A stretch of DNA of 64,000 bases from IDS-8 sp040902105 (GCA_040902105.1 JBBDXW010000034.1:71576-135575), one strand, 5' to 3'. Numbered from the stretch's first letter, positions 1 through 8,454 are shown. Notes: a model not told the origin generated them from the sequence alone. Translations and numbers: made by a program.

Positions 1-526
1 AGCGGCCTATCGGCATGACGACCAGGCGTCGCGCCGCGGAGCTGCCGCCCGCCGCAAGCTGGTGCCCCCGCTCGTCGCAGATCATCGCTGTCCCGAAAGA
101 CGGCCCGTCAACATCGCCGCGACCCAGTCCGCTGGCCGCAAAACTGAAGTAGGTGGCGCCATTGTCAGTGATAATGTCGATTCTGTCGTCGACAGCCGGG
201 TGGCTTCTCAACAGGTTTTCGTCTGCACCACCGCGCTCGATGTCGCCGTTGATATCCACGAAAATGATCCAGCCCTGGTCGAATGAGGCTCCGTTGCAAG
301 TGGCAGCATTGCTGCTGGCGCAAATCGTGATATTGGTTTTAGCCCGCGCTGCCTCCGACCGTCCCACCATGAAGCTGGAATGCAGGTCGTTGGCGGTCCC
401 CGTGATCCGGCTGTTCTGCGTGAAGTCGCTCAAATTAGGAATGCCGAGCGCCAGGACCATCCCGACAATCAGCAAGGTAATGAGCAATTCGTAAAGCGTA
501 AAGCCGTGCTGCTTCGTTGAGTTCAT
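1..526 (-). CDS. GspH/FimT-family type IV pseudopilin (3' end cut by window)
   Basis: Minor pseudopilin of the GspH/FimT family, probably part of the priming complex of a type IV pilus. The start at 526 gives MNSTKQHGFTLYELL, a class III (prepilin) leader in which PilD cleaves before F and E+5 is present, followed by the hydrophobic helix LITLLIVGMVLALGIP. The C-terminal half has the usual GspH pattern with a Cys pair (ICASSNAATC). The gene runs off the left edge; the last visible residues, LVVMPIGR, align with LVVSYTGR near the end of the next gene, so only a few residues are missing. It is the downstream partner of the paralogue at 625-1164 on the same strand. Family assignment is secure; its role in piliation is inferred from family knowledge. 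Confidence 0.85.
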   Translation of the reverse strand, partial: MNSTKQHGFTLYELLITLLIVGMVLALGIPNLSDFTQNSRITGTANDLHSSFMVGRSEAARAKTNITICASSNAATCNGASFDQGWIIFVDINGDIERGGADENLLRSHPAVDDRIDIITDNGATYFSFAASGLGRGDVDGPSFGTAMICDERGHQLAAGGSSAARRLVVMPIGR

Positions 527-624
527 GCGCGGAATATACTCAGGACCCTTGTGGTCTCCGGAATTTTCCGACAAGCGGCAAACGAGCGCCGACAAACGGT
601 CGAACTTGAATTTCACGATTTAAC

Positions 625-1164
625 TTAACCAGTACAGCGGTAGGCGTTGCCGCGGCTGTCGGACGCCGTCACCCGTGGACGGCCGGTGTAGCTGACCACC
701 AGCGCTCTCGGTTTCGCACGATCGGCTCGATCGCAGACCACCAGCGTGCCGTTGGTGGCCCGGAGGTGGGTGGAGCGGAGCGTAAAGCCGCGCCGGTTTG
801 CGAGTATCCGGACCGTATCGGCGACCTGATGGCGCGCGAGGATCGGCTCGTTGCCGTCGACCTGCGGCGGCTCGTCCCGGTCCACGTTGGCAAACAGGAT
901 CCAGCCGTCCGACCAGTCGTATCCCGGATTGCAGGATGCGCCATCGATGCTGGGACAGAGCGACACGACCCGGCGGCGGACGATGGACGACTTGCGCGCC
1001 AGGTGCACGGCATGGAACAGCGCATCGGTCTCGACGCGCAAACGCTTGTCGGCGACCAGCGAGCCGAACGAGGGCAGCCCGAGTGTCAGTATCAGGGCGA
1101 CCAGCGCGAGCGTGATGAGTAATTCGTACAGGCTGTAGCCGTGAATTCGTGGCGGTGTCCGCAT
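625..1164 (-). CDS. GspH/FimT-family type IV pseudopilin
   Basis: A 179-aa paralogue of the neighbouring pseudopilin. Residues 8-16 (HGYSLYELL) form a prepilin peptidase site with Tyr at +1 of the mature protein and Glu at +5. Residues 12-32 are the membrane and assembly helix. The globular part contains a Cys pair (LCPSIDGASC) and the DGWILFAN strand typical of GspH domains. About 100 bp separate it from the next pseudopilin on the same strand, and it is divergent from the Fur-type regulator at 1347. Tandem FimT-like genes are common in gammaproteobacterial minor pilin sets. No other minor pilin genes are visible because the window ends. Confidence 0.88.
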   Translation of the reverse strand: MRTPPRIHGYSLYELLITLALVALILTLGLPSFGSLVADKRLRVETDALFHAVHLARKSSIVRRRVVSLCPSIDGASCNPGYDWSDGWILFANVDRDEPPQVDGNEPILARHQVADTVRILANRRGFTLRSTHLRATNGTLVVCDRADRAKPRALVVSYTGRPRVTASDSRGNAYRCTG

Positions 1165-1346
1165 ATCAAACCTCCTTGTCTGACGGGATAAGCCTAAATC
1201 GAACCGACGAAGCGAAAGAGGCCGGATTTCGCGGCGAAATGGCCTGATTCAGGAGGCGCGAGGCGAAAAACCACCGGCTGCAGTGGAGATTTTGCGGCTT
1301 GAATTGGTCTATACTCGCAAGCTGCTGATTTGCAGGGAATCGCCTT

Positions 1347-1757
1347 ATGTCCCGACCGGACATCCTCAAAAAACTGGAGCGACACGGCGTCATGCCGACG
1401 CCCCAGCGACTGGAAGTGGCGGACGTACTTCTCGACCGGCCGCAGCATTTATCGGCAGACCAGATCCTCGAAAGATTGCGCCTGTCCGGCAGCCGGGTCT
1501 CCAAGGCGACGGTCTACAACACCCTGAAACTGTTCGGCGAGTGCGGCCTGGTGAAAGAGCTGACGGTCGATCCGGACCGCAGGTTCTACGATTCGACGAC
1601 CCATGCGCATCATCACTTCTTTCACGTCGGCACGGGCGAGCTCTCCGACATACCGGAAAACCAGGTCGAAATCCTGAAGCTGCCGGCGTTGCCCGCGGGC
1701 ACCGAACAGCAAAGCGTCGAAGTCCTTATTCGCGTGCGCGACAAAGACACCTCTTAG
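1347..1757 (+). CDS. Fur-family transcriptional regulator, Irr/PerR-like, no CxxC zinc motifs
   Basis: A 136-aa Fur-superfamily repressor. Residues 1-80 form the winged helix (TPQRLEVADVLL, then SKATVYNTLKLF as the recognition helix region). The dimerisation half begins with the His-rich metal site HAHHHFFHVGTGELSDI at about 87-102. Classical Fur/Zur CxxC pairs are absent; the only Cys is in FGECGLV. This fits the Irr-like or other zinc-free branch more than canonical Fur. ATG 1347 follows AGGGAATCGCC-type upstream sequence, and a TATACT box lies at 1310-1315. The gene is divergent from the pseudopilins and directly upstream of tRNA-Thr. The metal or haem ligand cannot be told from sequence. 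Confidence 0.85.
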   Translation: MSRPDILKKLERHGVMPTPQRLEVADVLLDRPQHLSADQILERLRLSGSRVSKATVYNTLKLFGECGLVKELTVDPDRRFYDSTTHAHHHFFHVGTGELSDIPENQVEILKLPALPAGTEQQSVEVLIRVRDKDTS

Positions 1758-1793
1758 CAGGTCCGTGCGCTGGCCGCTCGCCGGTCGCAACGC

Positions 1794-1799
1794 TATACT
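1794..1799 (+). promoter_or_regulatory. Probable -10 box of tRNA-Thr
   Basis: TATACT lies 9 nt before the first base of the tRNA, followed by a GC-rich stretch as expected for a stable RNA discriminator. No convincing -35 hexamer is seen at 17 nt. Confidence 0.4.
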
Positions 1800-1808
1800 C
1801 GCGCCGCT

Positions 1809-1884
<76 letters not shown>

Positions 1885-1956
1885 ACGATATCAAATAGTT
1901 GTTAGCAATTCCTCAGGTAACCGTCGAGTATCCTTGCGGGAGTTTTGCCTTGACGT

Positions 1957-2283
1957 TTGTGTTTCCGGATCTCCGATTGGCGACCGGCATCGCGGTTTCG
2001 TGGCCTGGACGTTGACGCGGCCAACGACTTGCTCGCGGTCCTTGATGCCGCAACGTCACTCAACGATCTGAGTCCTTTGAAGAGCGTCGGCCTTCACAAA
2101 CTGACCGGCGACCGGAAAGGGCAGTGGGCGATGACCGTCAATGGTCCATGGCGGATCTGCTTTGAATTCAGGAAGGGCGACGCATACAACGTCGAGGTTG
2201 TGGATTATCACAAGGGGGGTAGCTGTTCATCCGGGCCGTATTTTGAAGCGGGAACTAGCGGCACGCGACCTGTCGGCCAATAG
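1957..2283 (+). pseudogene. HigB/RelE-like toxin remnant
   Basis: The reading frame carries the C-terminal two thirds of a HigB-1 type mRNA interferase: LLAVLDAATSLNDLS, GLHKLTGDRKGQWAMTV, NGPWRICFEF and AYNVEVVDYH. The usual N-terminus (a SFRHKGL-type segment) is missing; upstream residues do not resemble the family. After the family's usual DYH ending the frame runs on for about 20 unrelated residues because the poly-G run at 2214-2219 is followed by no stop in this frame; one extra G would place a TAG directly after DYHKGG. The N-terminal loss and the read-through together suggest a broken toxin. Confidence 0.6.
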
Positions 2284-2494
2284 GCTTGCACTTGCATTGC
2301 ATGTGCCGTCAGGCCGAATTACGTCGATACTCAACGGCAAGCGGGCAATCACGCCTGAGACGGCACTACGTCTGAGCCGTTACTTTGGCAACAGTGCGCA
2401 GTTCTGGATGAATTTGCAGACCCGCCATGACCTGCTTGAGACTGAACGTCATCTCGGGAAGCGAATCGAGTCGGAAGTCGGGCACGTCGCCTGA
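2141..2494 (+). CDS. HigA-family antitoxin, start codon doubtful
   Basis: The C-terminal 90 residues are a HigA-type HTH antitoxin: AVHPGRILKRELAARDL, then LSANRLALALHVPSGRITSI, KRAITPETALRLSRYFG and SAQFWMNLQTRHDL. Family members start just before the AVHPG motif, but here the codon at that place is GTA (2219-2221), one change from GTG. The nearest in-frame ATG (2141) lies within the toxin gene and would add 26 unrelated residues. It overlaps the toxin remnant, as in higBA operons. It may still be translated from the upstream ATG or from a weak start, or may be dead. Confidence 0.6.
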   Translation: MVHGGSALNSGRATHTTSRLWIITRGVAVHPGRILKRELAARDLSANRLALALHVPSGRITSILNGKRAITPETALRLSRYFGNSAQFWMNLQTRHDLLETERHLGKRIESEVGHVA

Positions 2495-2515
2495 CGGGTT
2501 CGGCGCCGCGGTCCG

Positions 2516-2820
2516 TTAGGACACGATCGTCAGTACTGCGACGACGATGATTGCGGCGGCTACACCGAGCCATTTCCAAGGTCCCATGCCGCGCCAAGCG
2601 ACTACCAACCAATGCGTCATGCCGCCACTCTCGCGGGCGCAGAAGCTTCCCTCCGTTGCAGGGTCCTGGCCACACGCGAGCCGTGGAGGGCTATCCCCGT
2701 GATACACAGCGCCGACATGCCTGCGCCGACACGAACCAGATCAGTTTGTTGGGAAGGCCGCAGAAATAGCCAAAGTGGAGCGGATCGGCCATTTCCGAGA
2801 TTCTCTGATGCAGCGTTGCA
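2516..2820 (-). pseudogene. PepSY-associated membrane protein, frameshifted C-terminal remnant
   Basis: Three reading frames on the minus strand together give the C-terminus of a PepSY-associated transmembrane protein. One frame has LHQRISEMADPLHFG and LPNKLIWF (about 2750-2816), a second continues with GAGMSALCITGIALHGSRV (about 2660-2745), and a third ends with a transmembrane segment WKWLGVAAAIIVVAVLTIVS before the stop at 2516. At least two frameshifts are therefore needed. Upstream (2821-3050) similar composition continues, but no frame can be assigned. These proteins usually sit beside TonB siderophore receptors; none is present here. Confidence 0.55.
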
Positions 2821-3442
2821 TCGCGCGCGAGCGGTGGTGGCCGACTCCCTGGCCGGCTTCATCCGCGTGGCTGGTGCCGCAGGTCGGCAACGCGATCGGT
2901 TCTCGCTGACCCTCGCGCCATATCCAACGATCCGTCCGATCGCGATACATCGCGGGAACTTGGAAGCAGTCGCCGCCGCGCACCGCGATCGGCAGCTCGA
3001 CGCGCGAACCGGTTGATCCGCGGCTGCCTTAAAAAATCATCCCCTTTCCCGCCCGCGGACCGCAGATGGCAAGCTGCAACTCGTCCGTCGTCGGCGACAT
3101 CCGTCCCCTCGCGCTGCGGTGTTTTCACGGGGCGACCCGCCTTGGCGCAACTCCGCTTCAACTCTTCGAACTTCTTCATAGCGTTGATGGACGTTGATGC
3201 GCCTGTACTCGCACTCAGCCGGCTCCGCGAACGGATCCGATACACAGGCTGCAGCTACTCCGGTAATTGGCATTATAAATATTGTGGAGTTTTCACACAG
3301 CCTCGGCCGGTAACGGAAATCGACGGTTCATTCTGCTGACCGTCAGCAAGCGCCTAGGAGCAGACGGTCAACCGAGAGAGAAGTTGACACCTTGGCAGGC
3401 GGCATGCGGCCAGAAGCAACCGATCCACAATAGCCAACCTAG
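2821..3442. other. No gene recognised
   Basis: Open frames here are short and unlike any family I know. Part may be the eroded N-terminal half of the PepSY pseudogene. No tRNA, repeat or strong terminator is seen. Confidence 0.5.
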
Positions 3443-3958
3443 CTACTCCGGCAGATTCGAACGAATTAGGTCGGCGGTTTCAGTAAGTTGCTTGGCAGAA
3501 ACTTGAACTCGCTCTCGACGCTGTGCATCTCCGCTTGAATCGTGTGATGTACCCCTTTGACGTCCGGCGCTATCGAATGTTGCGAGTTGAGGCGGGCCTA
3601 CACCCCAATCACTCCCCTTCTGCCGGGGCACGACATGGAAATGGAAATGCGGTGTTTCTTGTCCACTAAAGACCCCGTTGTTTTGAAACGCAAGTATTCC
3701 GAGGGGCCGATAAGTCTTAACGAGCGCCTCTGCGACTCTCTTAGCTGAGACCATTATAGCCCCGCATTCTTGGTCAGAAAGATCGAGCAGCGTCGCGACA
3801 TGCCGACGTGTGATAACGCAACACTGGCCAACTTCGAATTGCCACGGATTGATCACGGTGAGTGTATGCTCGCTTTCATCTATGATCGCCCATCTTTCTT
3901 CGCGACCTGCCATCCCTTCACAGAGGTCGCACGGATCTCTTATGGGAAGTTCGATCAA
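3443..3958 (-). CDS. HIT-family nucleotide-binding protein
   Basis: A 171-aa histidine-triad protein. It begins with a CDLC segment (residues 10-13) that resembles the N-terminal zinc site of many HIT proteins, continues with VINPWQFEVGQCCVITRRHV, FQNNGVFSGQETPHFHFHVVP and the active triad HFHFHVV at about 103-109. The middle His is the nucleophile that attacks phosphoramidates or nucleotidyl bonds. The C-terminal 50 residues are low in recognisable features. The gene stands alone inside the tRNA-bounded block, with no operon partner. Substrate unknown. Confidence 0.8.
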   Translation of the reverse strand: MIELPIRDPCDLCEGMAGREERWAIIDESEHTLTVINPWQFEVGQCCVITRRHVATLLDLSDQECGAIMVSAKRVAEALVKTYRPLGILAFQNNGVFSGQETPHFHFHVVPRQKGSDWGVGPPQLATFDSAGRQRGTSHDSSGDAQRRERVQVSAKQLTETADLIRSNLPE

Positions 3959-4175
3959 TTGCCCTCTCCGATTCAGCCGGCAGGTCGACGCAAAAAAAGC
4001 TTCAGAGTCCGCTTTGGGTCAGGTGCTGTCATTTTACTGCCGAACGGCTGGTCAGCGCCTCTCGACCCACTGCCGACGTTCGTTTGAGACACGAGCCAAG
4101 TGCCTGGGCGGCGAAGCGTAGTCCGCTGAGGGTGTTGGGTATCTCGGTTCTTCGCAACTCGGGGGTCGGCTGATG

Positions 4176-4559
4176 TTACGTCCCAACCGGCTTGTGGCAC
4201 ACGGCTTCGATGCGGTTGCCGTCAGGATCGATGACGAATGCCGCATAGTAGGAGCCGTGGTATTCCGGGCGCAGCCCGGGCGCGCCATCGTCGCGGGCAC
4301 CTGCCGCCAGGGCTTCGGAATGGAAGCGGTGCACGCTCGCCCGGTCGGGCGCGCGGAATGCCACATGTGTACCTCTACGCGAGCTGCAATCGTCGGACTG
4401 CAGCCCGAAATCGTCGGCCCCTTCGACGCCGTAAGCGATCATGGACGGTTTTTCCCAGAGGCACCGGAATCCCAACGCCGGCATTACGCGGTCGTAGAAG
4501 TGCCGTGCGCTCTCGAAATCCGAAACGCCGAGGGTCATGTGATCAATGATGGAGGACAT
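4176..4559 (-). CDS. VOC-family (glyoxalase/bleomycin-resistance-like) protein
   Basis: A 127-aa single vicinal-oxygen-chelate module. The ATG at 4559 is preferred because it follows AAAGG at 8 nt and begins MSSIIDHMTLGVSDFE, the usual VOC start; a longer frame upstream adds 42 unrelated residues. Metal ligands expected of the fold are visible: H7 in IDHMTLG, H in GTHVAFRA, and E in DGNRIEAVC. The sequence resembles the group of small glyoxalase-like proteins of unknown substrate found in many proteobacteria. It lies alone within the tRNA-bounded block. Confidence 0.85.
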   Translation of the reverse strand: MSSIIDHMTLGVSDFESARHFYDRVMPALGFRCLWEKPSMIAYGVEGADDFGLQSDDCSSRRGTHVAFRAPDRASVHRFHSEALAAGARDDGAPGLRPEYHGSYYAAFVIDPDGNRIEAVCHKPVGT

Positions 4560-4979
4560 GTTCTGGCCTTTCTTGAGGTGAGCCCGAAGGAAGTCGAACC
4601 GTCCGGGCAGGTTTCGGGACGTGTGAGGTAAAACGCAAGTATTCTCCGTCCCAACGCAGTGATCGGCTGACATTTTGTCATACATCGGAATGGCCGGTCA
4701 TGGCCGATCACGGACCGCGACGACGTAAATGTTACTCGTCGATTGAATCCGCAGGCGACAGCGGTCGTTGCCGGAGTGAGAAGCCTTGCTCCCGAATATC
4801 CCACCAGTCCGCGACGTTCGGCCCGAGCCGGCTGTTCGCGATTCAATCCGTCGTCGGCAAAATCCCATGCGGGATCTTGCGTGAGTTGGTTGTGCATTGT
4901 TGTGCAACGTACTGATTATGCAACGAGCATCCCACGACACGTTCTTAGTTGAAACAATAGGTTAGATTGCAATTCCAGA
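4560..4979. other. No gene recognised
   Basis: The stretch between the VOC gene and the tRNA fragment contains only short frames without family resemblance. An AT-rich run lies just before the fragment (about 4945-4980). Confidence 0.5.
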
Positions 4980-5023
4980 ATTCGTAATGCGTGGGTCGGA
5001 GGTTCGAGTCCTCTCCGGCACCA
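4980..5023 (+). repeat. Duplicate of the tRNA-Thr 3' half (att-like direct repeat)
   Basis: Positions 4980-5015 repeat 1839-1874 of tRNA-Thr base for base. The copy then has CGGCACCA where the tRNA has TTCGGCACCA, a 2-nt deletion. The 5' half of the tRNA is absent, so this is not a gene but a fragment of the size expected for a tRNA attachment site. Confidence 0.85.
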
Positions 5024-5083
5024 CACAACCGCCGATTTCTGCAAGACGTCAGTCTTGAAGAGGATTGCCGGCCGGGGAGCCTC

Positions 5084-5494
5084 CTATGCCGTGATGCCGA
5101 GCACTCGGCAGCCGCCAAACTGAAGGAAATGACGGTCGAAGCTGAAAGCGGCGTCGATATTGCGTGAATCAACCACTGCAAAAGAAATTGAGTCGCAGAG
5201 ACTCCAGTCTTTGTCGTTGTATCTTTCGAGGATCTCCTTGGCACGTTGTTCTTCCTGGGGAGATACCCGGACCACCGGCAATCCACCGCTGAATAGCCAT
5301 TCGAGCGCCAACGATCTTCCCAGCTTGCGCAGCAATAGCGCGTGTGTTTCCACTTCTATGTAGTTCGTAACAAAGCTCGGCCGCGCCTCGTTTGCGATTT
5401 CCCTGGCGACCCGCGCGGCCGTATCATGGTCCGCATCATCGGCATCGAGGAGTGCCAGAACGGCGCTCGAGTCCCACAGCACCGCGCGTTTCAC
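5084..5494 (-). CDS. PIN-domain toxin (VapC-like)
   Basis: A 136-aa PIN-domain ribonuclease of the type II toxin class. Acidic metal-binding residues are visible in order: D8 (VLWDSSAVLALLDADD), E48 (NYIEVETHALL), D98/D101 (DKDWSLCDSISF) and D116-D119 region (AFSFDRHF). It overlaps the upstream HTH gene by 4 nt (ATGA), the usual antitoxin-toxin coupling. It is the first gene after the tRNA fragment, consistent with an accessory module. Its RNA target cannot be inferred. Confidence 0.85.
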   Translation of the reverse strand: MKRAVLWDSSAVLALLDADDADHDTAARVAREIANEARPSFVTNYIEVETHALLLRKLGRSLALEWLFSGGLPVVRVSPQEEQRAKEILERYNDKDWSLCDSISFAVVDSRNIDAAFSFDRHFLQFGGCRVLGITA

Positions 5495-5775
5495 TGGTCG
5501 AGGAGGGAATGTTTGTCGCGTGCGCCCGGGGTGCCGCCACCACCGCGGCCCGCGCCAACCAGGCGAAAAATAGGGTGATCACCGGTCAGCGGAGCAATCT
5601 GAGCCCTCGTTTTCTTGGTCGTCTTTTCGAGTGCCCGGCGTGGCACGAGCCGACGGCCGCTTCGCCGAATACTAGGCAACGTACCCCGGCGAATCATCCT
5701 CCACACGGTTGACTCCGACACGCCAAGCACTTTCCCGGCCTCGGGTACGTCGACAAACTGCCTGTCCGTACGCAT
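5491..5775 (-). CDS. Excisionase/MerR-type HTH antitoxin
   Basis: A 94-aa protein whose first 50 residues form a helix-turn-helix of the excisionase/MerR class: VDVPEAGKVLGVSESTVWRM, IRRGTLPSIRRSGRRLVPRRAL. The remainder is a flexible tail with a Gly-rich stretch (GAGRGGGGTPGA), the part likely to occupy the toxin. It lies immediately upstream of the PIN toxin with a 4-nt overlap. Repeats just before its start (5784-5802) are a candidate autoregulatory operator. This pairing of a Xis-like DNA-binding antitoxin with a PIN toxin is less common than AbrB- or RHH-type VapB. Confidence 0.75.
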   Translation of the reverse strand: MRTDRQFVDVPEAGKVLGVSESTVWRMIRRGTLPSIRRSGRRLVPRRALEKTTKKTRAQIAPLTGDHPIFRLVGAGRGGGGTPGARDKHSLLDQ

Positions 5776-5783
5776 GTTGCGAC

Positions 5784-5802
5784 ACTATCATTAGACTATC
5801 AT
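5784..5802. promoter_or_regulatory. Direct-repeat candidate operator of the toxin-antitoxin pair
   Basis: ACTATCAT occurs at 5784-5791 and again at 5795-5802, 11 bp apart (one helical turn), 9 bp upstream of the antitoxin start. Such tandem sites on one face of the helix suit autorepression by an HTH antitoxin. Confidence 0.45.
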
Positions 5803-5922
5803 CGAGTCAATCATGTCACACGCCGCACAAGCCCGCCACAAAAGTCGTACCGTGTCGGCACGTAATGCCCAGTCGGGATAGACCAGCCGGGCGTGATCGC
5901 TGCGCATTGGATAGTCTTGCGG

Positions 5923-8139
5923 TCAAGGCACGATCAACCGGGTCTTGCCAGGCGCGATATCGCGCTCGAGCACGGCAGGCCCCGGCGCATGCTTGCCGAT
6001 GCCGGGCTGGGTCCAGCGCAGACGGAAGGCCGGTCCGGTGCTGCGCAGGTCCAGCGTCACACGCCCGTTCGCCACCTGCCAATCGAGATCGACGACGCTC
6101 TTGCCGACGCGGACGCGTTCGACGCGCACCGTCTGCCACGACGCAGGCAGCTGCGGCGCGAACTGCAGCAGGTTGTTCCTGGCGTCGGATTGCAGCCCCA
6201 GCATGCCGTGGATCGTCGCCGAGAGGAAACCGGCCGAGGACCAGGTCTGCTCCGGCACGGACTCGCGTTGCGGCGTGAACTCGTTCCCGGCCATCACCTC
6301 GTGCATATGTCCCAGCGAATCGACCGACGCCCATGGCACGAGGCTCCGCCACAACGCGTGCGCGGCGCCCGGTCGCCGCGCATGCCATAGGATCTGCGCG
6401 GCCGCGGCTGTGCCGTGACCCCACACGCTGCCTTTCGCGTAGGCGACCGGATCGTAATCCCGCGCCGTGGTCGGCTTGCTGCGTAGTCCCCACGGCGTCA
6501 GGTAGGCCGGCGTCGCGAGCTGATCCAGCGTTGCCGACGTCTCTTGCGGTGTCGCAGCGCCGGACGTGATCGCGGCCAGGTCCGCAGCGGAGGTGCTCTC
6601 GCCTGCCACGCCGGAGCGGCTGAATCCGCTGATCCAGCGCTGCGCCTTCGTGTCGCGGTATCGCGATCGCAAGCTCGCGCGTGCGAGAACGCTCGCAGCT
6701 TCCGCCTGCCGGCTCAGTGCGGTATCGCCCATCGCCGCCGCAAGTTCGGACATGGCGTGGGCGGCCTCCACCCAGGCCGCAGTCAGCGTCAGCTCGTCGG
6801 TGAGCCGGTCCTGTTCGTTGCCGCTCATCTTGTCGGCCGGCACGCGCGGCAGCCCGTCGCGGTCGTCGAGCGTCGAGAGGCAGTAGCGATACGCCTTGAG
6901 CGTCTCGGGCCAGTGTCGGGCGAGGAACGCGTGATCGCCGGTGACGCGGTCGTACTCGGCGAGCACGGCAAGGAAGTCGAACGTGATGTCGACATGTACG
7001 TAGAGATACGGATAGTCGTTGGCCCAGTCCAGGAACGCGGCGCTCTGCGTCATCTCGTGCCAGATCATGCCGTCGTCGGGCTTCTGGTAGCGGTAGATGA
7101 AGTCGAGCTCTTGAGCAGCACGTGCGTAATGGCCCTCATGCAACAGCGCTCGCGTGGCGAGCAGGCCGTCGCCGGCGAAATACCATGCGTATTGCGGCCG
7201 GCGCGCGCCGTGCGAAGGCCCATAGCCGGCGACCAGCCCGCAGCCGAGGCGAGCATTGCAGGTCCAGGCCTGCTCGAGCGCGATCTGCGCCCATTGGATG
7301 GCGCGATTCGCTTCGGCATCGGGCGTCGTGATCCTGACGATCCCGGATCCTTCGAAGCGCTTGACGTCTTCAGCAGCGGGCGCGTCGGAGGCACGCAGCA
7401 ACGACGCGGAGGTTGCGTGGACATCTTCGTCCCTTTCGCTCTGCCCGGCCAGGGCCAGTGTCGCGCAGCGGCCACCCGCGCACGGAATGGGGTCGAGCGT
7501 AAGGAAGATGGCACGATCGAAGTCGCTGCCGCGACGGTCGTTGTTCGGCTCACTGTGCCCGCTGGCCTGCGGCGAAGAAATGAGCGCGCGGAAACGGCGT
7601 GTCGGTTCGCTCAGCAGGAAGCCGCGCGCGTCCTCGTCCCAGGCCATTTCCTGGCCGCCGATTGCCGCCGGCCACATCAGGTTGAGCGACGAACGAAAGC
7701 GGACCTTAAGCTTAAGGCCACGACGGCCCTCCACCTTGAAGCGCACGAGTACGCCAGGATGCTTGTCACGCGTCGTGATGCGTTCGCGCACCTGAAAATC
7801 CGGACCGCTGTAGATGCGCGTCGTGCCCAGCGGGTCGATCTCCACTGCAGAGAGCACCGTGATGCCGGAAACATTGGCATCACCGGGCCGCACGAACTCC
7901 AGCGCGTAGCCGGACACGAGCTGCAGCGGAAACGTCCAGAACTCCAGGCCGTCTTCCGAATAGCCGCCCGCGAATGCCCGAAGGCCGTGTACCGAAACGT
8001 ATCGGTTCGGCTGCGCCTGCGTCGTCGACCAAACAGGCAGTTCGGACGCAGATCGCGATGCGGCCGCCGGTGGTGCCGCAGGCTCTGCGGAAGCGCCGAT
8101 GCCGACGAGCAAAACAGACACAATGAATGAGCGAAGCAT
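5923..8139 (-). CDS. Secreted six-hairpin glycosidase (GH63/amylo-glucosidase-like)
   Basis: A 738-aa secreted enzyme. Residues 1-18 are a signal peptide ending ASA-EP. An N-terminal beta-sandwich domain (about 30-270) is followed by an (alpha/alpha)6-barrel (about 280-650) with motifs of alpha-glucosidase-like families: YAWYFAGDGLLATRALL, YRYQKPDDGMIWHEM, DWANDYPYLYVHVDITFDFL and PEQTWSSAGFLSA. The acids in FAGDG and PEQTW are candidates for general acid and base. The ATG at 8139 sits behind a near-perfect AGGAGGGA ribosome site. No carbohydrate operon or transporter is adjacent. The fold call is firm; the substrate is not. Confidence 0.75.
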   Translation of the reverse strand: MLRSFIVSVLLVGIGASAEPAAPPAAASRSASELPVWSTTQAQPNRYVSVHGLRAFAGGYSEDGLEFWTFPLQLVSGYALEFVRPGDANVSGITVLSAVEIDPLGTTRIYSGPDFQVRERITTRDKHPGVLVRFKVEGRRGLKLKVRFRSSLNLMWPAAIGGQEMAWDEDARGFLLSEPTRRFRALISSPQASGHSEPNNDRRGSDFDRAIFLTLDPIPCAGGRCATLALAGQSERDEDVHATSASLLRASDAPAAEDVKRFEGSGIVRITTPDAEANRAIQWAQIALEQAWTCNARLGCGLVAGYGPSHGARRPQYAWYFAGDGLLATRALLHEGHYARAAQELDFIYRYQKPDDGMIWHEMTQSAAFLDWANDYPYLYVHVDITFDFLAVLAEYDRVTGDHAFLARHWPETLKAYRYCLSTLDDRDGLPRVPADKMSGNEQDRLTDELTLTAAWVEAAHAMSELAAAMGDTALSRQAEAASVLARASLRSRYRDTKAQRWISGFSRSGVAGESTSAADLAAITSGAATPQETSATLDQLATPAYLTPWGLRSKPTTARDYDPVAYAKGSVWGHGTAAAAQILWHARRPGAAHALWRSLVPWASVDSLGHMHEVMAGNEFTPQRESVPEQTWSSAGFLSATIHGMLGLQSDARNNLLQFAPQLPASWQTVRVERVRVGKSVVDLDWQVANGRVTLDLRSTGPAFRLRWTQPGIGKHAPGPAVLERDIAPGKTRLIVP

Positions 8140-8454
8140 GCAGTCCCTCCTGCGGTATTGGTGCGTGTCCTCGTCGCCGTCGGATTAGATTGACGCTGCT
8201 GGCTACGAACCAGGTACTCGATACAGCAAGAAACTCGTTCCGGACGATCCCAAGTGCCCGCAACCGGTGATTTTGAATCTGAGATCCTTGCGGGATTTTT
8301 GCGGGATTCAGTCATGCTCCGTTTGCACGATTAGAACGCACGTAACGTCGAGGATGCGTGCAAATGCGCCGGATCATCACGCCGCGACTTGTCGTGATCC
8401 AGAGAGAACTAACAGAGGCACTGACCGACTTCCAAAATCCGGCTTGGAGCACGG
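8140..8454. other. No gene recognised
   Basis: This intergenic stretch must hold the glycosidase promoter reading left and whatever drives the small gene at 8455 reading right. A short GC-rich inverted sequence occurs near 8280-8310 (repeated GCGGGATT). Nothing else is recognised. Confidence 0.4.

Larger units (their letters stand above)
1885..4979. mobile_element. Decayed genomic island between tRNA-Thr and a 3'-half tRNA duplicate
   Basis: The block is bounded on the left by the tRNA-Thr 3' end and on the right by a 36-nt exact copy of the tRNA 3' half, the layout left by integrases that use a tRNA gene as attB. It holds a toxin-antitoxin remnant, a frameshifted PepSY gene, a HIT protein, a VOC protein and several hundred bases of non-coding debris. 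No integrase is seen inside, so the element is probably a deletion remnant. The attachment interpretation is inference. Confidence 0.5.

Noticed and set aside
4980..5023. A second tRNA-Thr gene
   Set aside because: Only the 3' half is present; there is no acceptor 5' strand, D arm or complete anticodon stem.
6544..8130. A 528-codon open frame on the plus strand
   Set aside because: It is antisense to the glycosidase, whose motifs, signal peptide and ribosome site are clear. The frame is open because of high GC.
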